Below the pieces are notes generated by a model. That model saw only the letters and a list, made by a program, of their open reading frames with translations, did not search any database and was not told where the DNA came from. DNA of 15,916 nucleotides from an uncultured Campylobacter sp. (lineage in GTDB: Bacteria > Campylobacterota > Campylobacteria > Campylobacterales > Campylobacteraceae). A program made the translations under genes and the position numbers. Shown one piece after another: positions 14,253-15,916 of the stretch; position 1 is the stretch's first letter, and the number at the start of each line of letters is the position of its first letter. The stretch spans positions 1 to 15,916 of the forward strand of contig NZ_CAMYFP010000019.1 in the NCBI RefSeq assembly GCF_947255105.1. Reading direction: 5' to 3'.

Positions 14253-14527
14253 TGAAATATCTCATAACTTATGACATCATAAGCAACAAACGAAGAAAAA
14301 AAATAGCTGATATTTTAGAAGGTGTTGGAAAAAGAGTAAATTTAAGTGTTTTTGAATGTGAATTAAACGATACCAAACTAAAGCATCTCAAAACAAAGCT
14401 TTTAAAACAAGCCGATCCAAAGGCAGATAGTATAAGAATTTATAGGATCTGTGAAAATTGTGTCAAAAAAAGCTTTGGACTATGCATGGGAGATGATATA
14501 TTTGCGGATATGGATTTGTATATATAA
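14252..14527 (+). CDS. cas2: CRISPR-associated protein Cas2
   Basis: A protein of 91 aa, usual Cas2 length. It begins with the ferredoxin-like strand MKYLITYDI, whose Asp8 is the conserved acidic residue, followed by the basic helix NKRRKKIADILEGVGKRV and VFECELND. The second half has SIRIYRICENC. Cas2 normally bridges two Cas1 dimers in the spacer integrase. The gene is intact while cas1 in front of it is truncated, so it has no partner encoded here. ATG 14252 overlaps the cas1 stop (TAATG) and a weak AGGG lies about 10 nt upstream. With cas1 broken, no clear promoter for it is visible. Confidence 0.92.
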   Translation: MKYLITYDIISNKRRKKIADILEGVGKRVNLSVFECELNDTKLKHLKTKLLKQADPKADSIRIYRICENCVKKSFGLCMGDDIFADMDLYI

Positions 14528-14969
14528 TCTTAGAATTTTATCAAATTTGCCCCTTTTTGATTTGCGAACTTTTTGCTGGTTAAATTTGGGACTTTTATAA
14601 ATTTAAGATGAAAAAAACTTCGCAAATCTATAAATTTGACCTTTTTAAATTTAGGTTTGCGAACTTTTAGTTTGATTTAAGTTTCAAATGCCCATTTTAC
14701 GGGTATCGCCAAACTTAGCTTTCACTTAAATTTGGCAAATCTAAAAATTTTAGCTTTTTTAAATTTGATTTGCGAACTTTTTATTTTTTAAAAGTACTAA
14801 ATTTAGGGCATTTTATTAAATTGATAGCTCAAATTCCTAAGTTGCTCTTTGTAAATTTCACTAGGTTTGCGAACTTTTTGCTTAAAATTTAGATGATATA
14901 AGGATTTAGAAAGCTAAATTTGATATAATTTTCATTGTCTTTTATGATGGAATTATAAGAGTTTAGGCT
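14528..14969 (+). promoter_or_regulatory. Leader of CRISPR array 3 (leader copy L3, inverted)
   Basis: A gene-free stretch of about 440 nt between cas2 and array 3, the reverse complement of the leader type seen in L1 and L2 and more diverged in sequence. TTTGCGAAC stands at 14561, 14656, 14769 and 14866 (steps 95, 113, 97), ending 95 nt before the first repeat. This is the same geometry read from the array outward. One inverted copy is at 14619-14626. The part far from the array corresponds to L2, not L1. Its TTGATA-like end motif is not clear here. Confidence 0.8.
14924..14929 (+). promoter_or_regulatory. Array 3 leader promoter, -10 hexamer
   Basis: TATAAT with 40 nt to the first repeat of array 3; same place as in the other two leaders. 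Confidence 0.55.
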
Positions 14970-15159
14970 ATTGAAGGACATTGACCCGACTTAAGGGGAT
15001 TGAAACTATATCCTCTACTAGACTCATCAACTACGGCTGCATATTAAAAGACATTGACCCGACTTAAGGGGATTGAAACCCTGCTTGTCTATATTGATAA
15101 TCTTCTTCTTGTGGCAACTTTAATTAAAAGACATTGACCCAATTTAAGGGGATTGAATT
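14970..15159 (+). CRISPR. CRISPR array 3 (3 repeats, 2 spacers)
   Basis: Repeats of 37 nt at 14970-15006, 15043-15079 and 15123-15159, with spacers of 36 nt (15007-15042) and 43 nt (15080-15122). It reads rightward from leader L3. The first repeat begins ATTGAAGGAC and the second ATTAAAAGAC; both end GACTTAAGGGGATTGAAAC. The last repeat is degenerate (AATTTAAGGGG in the middle and ATTGAATT at the end), as expected for the leader-distal terminal repeat. No similarity between its spacers and other parts of the window was seen by eye. Confidence 0.93.
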
Positions 15160-15179
15160 TATTTTCTCACTCGTTCTTT

Positions 15180-15200
15180 CCCAAAAGGACAAATTTTGGG
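15180..15200. repeat. Short hairpin just after array 3
   Basis: Perfect 7-bp inverted repeat CCCAAAA / TTTTGGG with a 7-nt loop, 20 nt past the last repeat. It could help end the array transcript, but no T-tract follows on the + strand, so a classical factor-independent terminator is not supported. Confidence 0.45.
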
Positions 15201-15220
15201 TAGCTGTTATATAAAATACT

Positions 15221-15274
15221 CCTACTATTAAATTAGCTTGGGGTATTTATTTTTATTGTAAAATTAATAGTAGG
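15221..15274. repeat. 54-nt element with perfect 11-bp terminal inverted repeats
   Basis: CCTACTATTAA at 15221-15231 and its exact reverse complement TTAATAGTAGG at 15264-15274 enclose 32 AT-rich bases. It lies between array 3 and the membrane-protein gene. It may be an operator or stem-loop of that gene, or the remnant of a very small insertion element. No flanking target duplication is clear. Confidence 0.55.
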
Positions 15275-15295
15275 TAATTTATGGAATGCTAAAAA

Positions 15296-15727
15296 ATGAA
15301 TAAAAATATAAAAAAAGATTTAAATAATAATAAGCCACCTTACCAAATAATTAATCAAAGGAAAATATTTAATCTATTTTTTGTAGCTATTATCTTTAGC
15401 CTGTTTTTGCTTGGAAATTTTATTATTTTATTTGAAGTGCAGTTTTCTATCGTGTCGAAAATTACAGCATTTTTCGTATCTGTTTTTTCATTGCTTGTTT
15501 TGTATCAATCACTATTTTTTAAATATGTAAAATCATATGAAGATAAAATAGTTATAAAATATTTATTTTTAGAAGAGATTATTATTTTTAGAAAAAATAT
15601 TATAAGTGAAATAGATTTTAGAAGACCATTTTTTGATAATAGTTTTATTTTTATCGTAAGAGGAAAAATAAGTATTAAGATTTTTGTAATACCCTGCTTA
15701 ATAGATACAGAATATTATGATTTATAA
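15296..15727 (+). CDS. Small hypothetical membrane protein with two TM helices
   Basis: A protein of 143 aa, not recognised as a named family. A polar Asn/Lys-rich N-terminus (1-22) is followed by two hydrophobic helices (about 24-46 and 54-75). A strand-rich cytoplasmic-type domain follows (from 80: EDKIVIKYLFLEEIIIFRKNIISEIDFR) that has the pattern of bacterial PH-like domains seen in small two-helix membrane proteins. It is even richer in A and T than the CRISPR genes. The ATG has only a weak GGA about 10 nt upstream. It follows the inverted-repeat element at 15221-15274, which may regulate it. Nothing ties it to the CRISPR system beyond position; it could be accessory DNA or the chromosomal flank. 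Confidence 0.6.
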   Translation: MNKNIKKDLNNNKPPYQIINQRKIFNLFFVAIIFSLFLLGNFIILFEVQFSIVSKITAFFVSVFSLLVLYQSLFFKYVKSYEDKIVIKYLFLEEIIIFRKNIISEIDFRRPFFDNSFIFIVRGKISIKIFVIPCLIDTEYYDL

Positions 15728-15741
15728 AATAAACTCAAAGG

Positions 15742-15916
15742 ATGAAAAATGAGCTGCCTGGATTTGACAATGTAGGAAGCAAGCCATATCCTGGAATCGC
15801 AAAAGATACTTGCAGATTTCACTTCCCTATAAAAGGTAAGCAAATCTTACTTATAGATGATATTTACACTATCGGTTGCAATGTTGATGAGGACTTTATA
15901 CAGACTTTATATAATC
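15742..15916 (+). CDS. Phosphoribosyltransferase-like protein, partial (runs off the window)
   Basis: The open frame from ATG 15742 reads MKNELPGFDNVGSKPYPGIA and continues to FHFPIKGKQILLIDDIYT, then IGCNVDEDFIQTLYN at the window edge. The LLIDDIYT segment is the PRPP-binding loop of the type I phosphoribosyltransferase fold. Only about 25 residues precede the conserved FHFP strand. The full-length family I have in mind has a longer N-terminus, so the gene may be 5'-truncated by whatever rearrangement placed the CRISPR block here. AAAGG touches the ATG with no spacing, so the real start is uncertain. The downstream part is outside the window. Confidence 0.5.
   Translation, partial: MKNELPGFDNVGSKPYPGIAKDTCRFHFPIKGKQILLIDDIYTIGCNVDEDFIQTLYN

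Noticed and set aside
15007..15122. Spacers targeting genes inside the window
   Set aside because: By eye no spacer of arrays 2 or 3 matches another part of the window beyond short AT-rich words. Targets would need a database search.

Overview
The window is an AT-rich (by eye about 30% GC) chromosomal segment. Codon use, the recurring TTTAAATTT / CTAAATTTG words and the protein relationships suggest a Campylobacter or a close epsilonproteobacterial relative; this is inference, because no rRNA or housekeeping marker is present. Almost everything from 1 to 15159 belongs to one type III CRISPR-Cas locus, best classed as III-D. The evidence is a Cas10 with a GGDD cyclase motif and no HD domain, a Csx10 (Cas5-like) protein, Csx19, and several Cas7-family RAMP proteins including a two-domain Cas7 and a TIGR03986-type Cas7 with insertions.

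Layout. At 1-55 is the leader-proximal end of CRISPR array 1, read leftward, with its leader at 56-490. At 491-9089 is a tight leftward effector operon. In transcription order it holds a 53-aa basic small ORF, cas6, cas10, cas7, csx10 (Cas5 plus a probable Cas11-like tail), a double-Cas7, csx19 and the Cas7-insertion protein with a TPR-like tail. At 9205-9388 is array 2 (3 repeats, leftward), with its leader at 9389-9830. At 9901-12648 is a signalling module: a CARF-HEPN ribonuclease on + converges on a leftward pair, a second CARF-HEPN gene and csx20 (putative ring nuclease). At 12758-13735 is a leftward WYL-domain regulator. At about 13917-14527 are the remains of an adaptation module, a 5'-truncated cas1 followed by an intact cas2. 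At 14528-14969 is a third copy of the leader in inverted orientation, feeding array 3 (14970-15159, 3 repeats, rightward). At 15160-15916 is non-CRISPR DNA: two inverted-repeat elements, a small membrane protein and the start of a phosphoribosyltransferase-like fragment.

How it should work. Cas6 cuts the array transcripts and leaves the usual AUUGAAAC 5' tag. The Cas7/Cas5/Cas11 backbone with Csx19 carries the crRNA and the Cas7 domains probably cut target RNA. Target binding switches on the Cas10 cyclase, which makes cyclic oligoadenylates. The two CARF-HEPN proteins sense these and degrade RNA, and Csx20 probably clears the signal. Spacer acquisition in cis is probably dead because cas1 lacks about two thirds of its length.

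Most unusual features. (i) The three leaders carry four GTTCGCAAA motifs in a rigid layout: 95 nt from the first repeat, then steps of 97, 113 and 95-96 nt, conserved even where the intervening sequence is replaced. (ii) The effector operon and the CARF-HEPN/csx20 operon share a promoter layout with GACA-N5-TGTC exactly 12 nt upstream of the -10 hexamer. (iii) A 214-bp perfect direct repeat between leaders 1 and 2 brackets the whole effector operon. (iv) The backbone genes look like an unfused counterpart of the III-Dv layout thought to lie near the origin of single-protein type III-E effectors.
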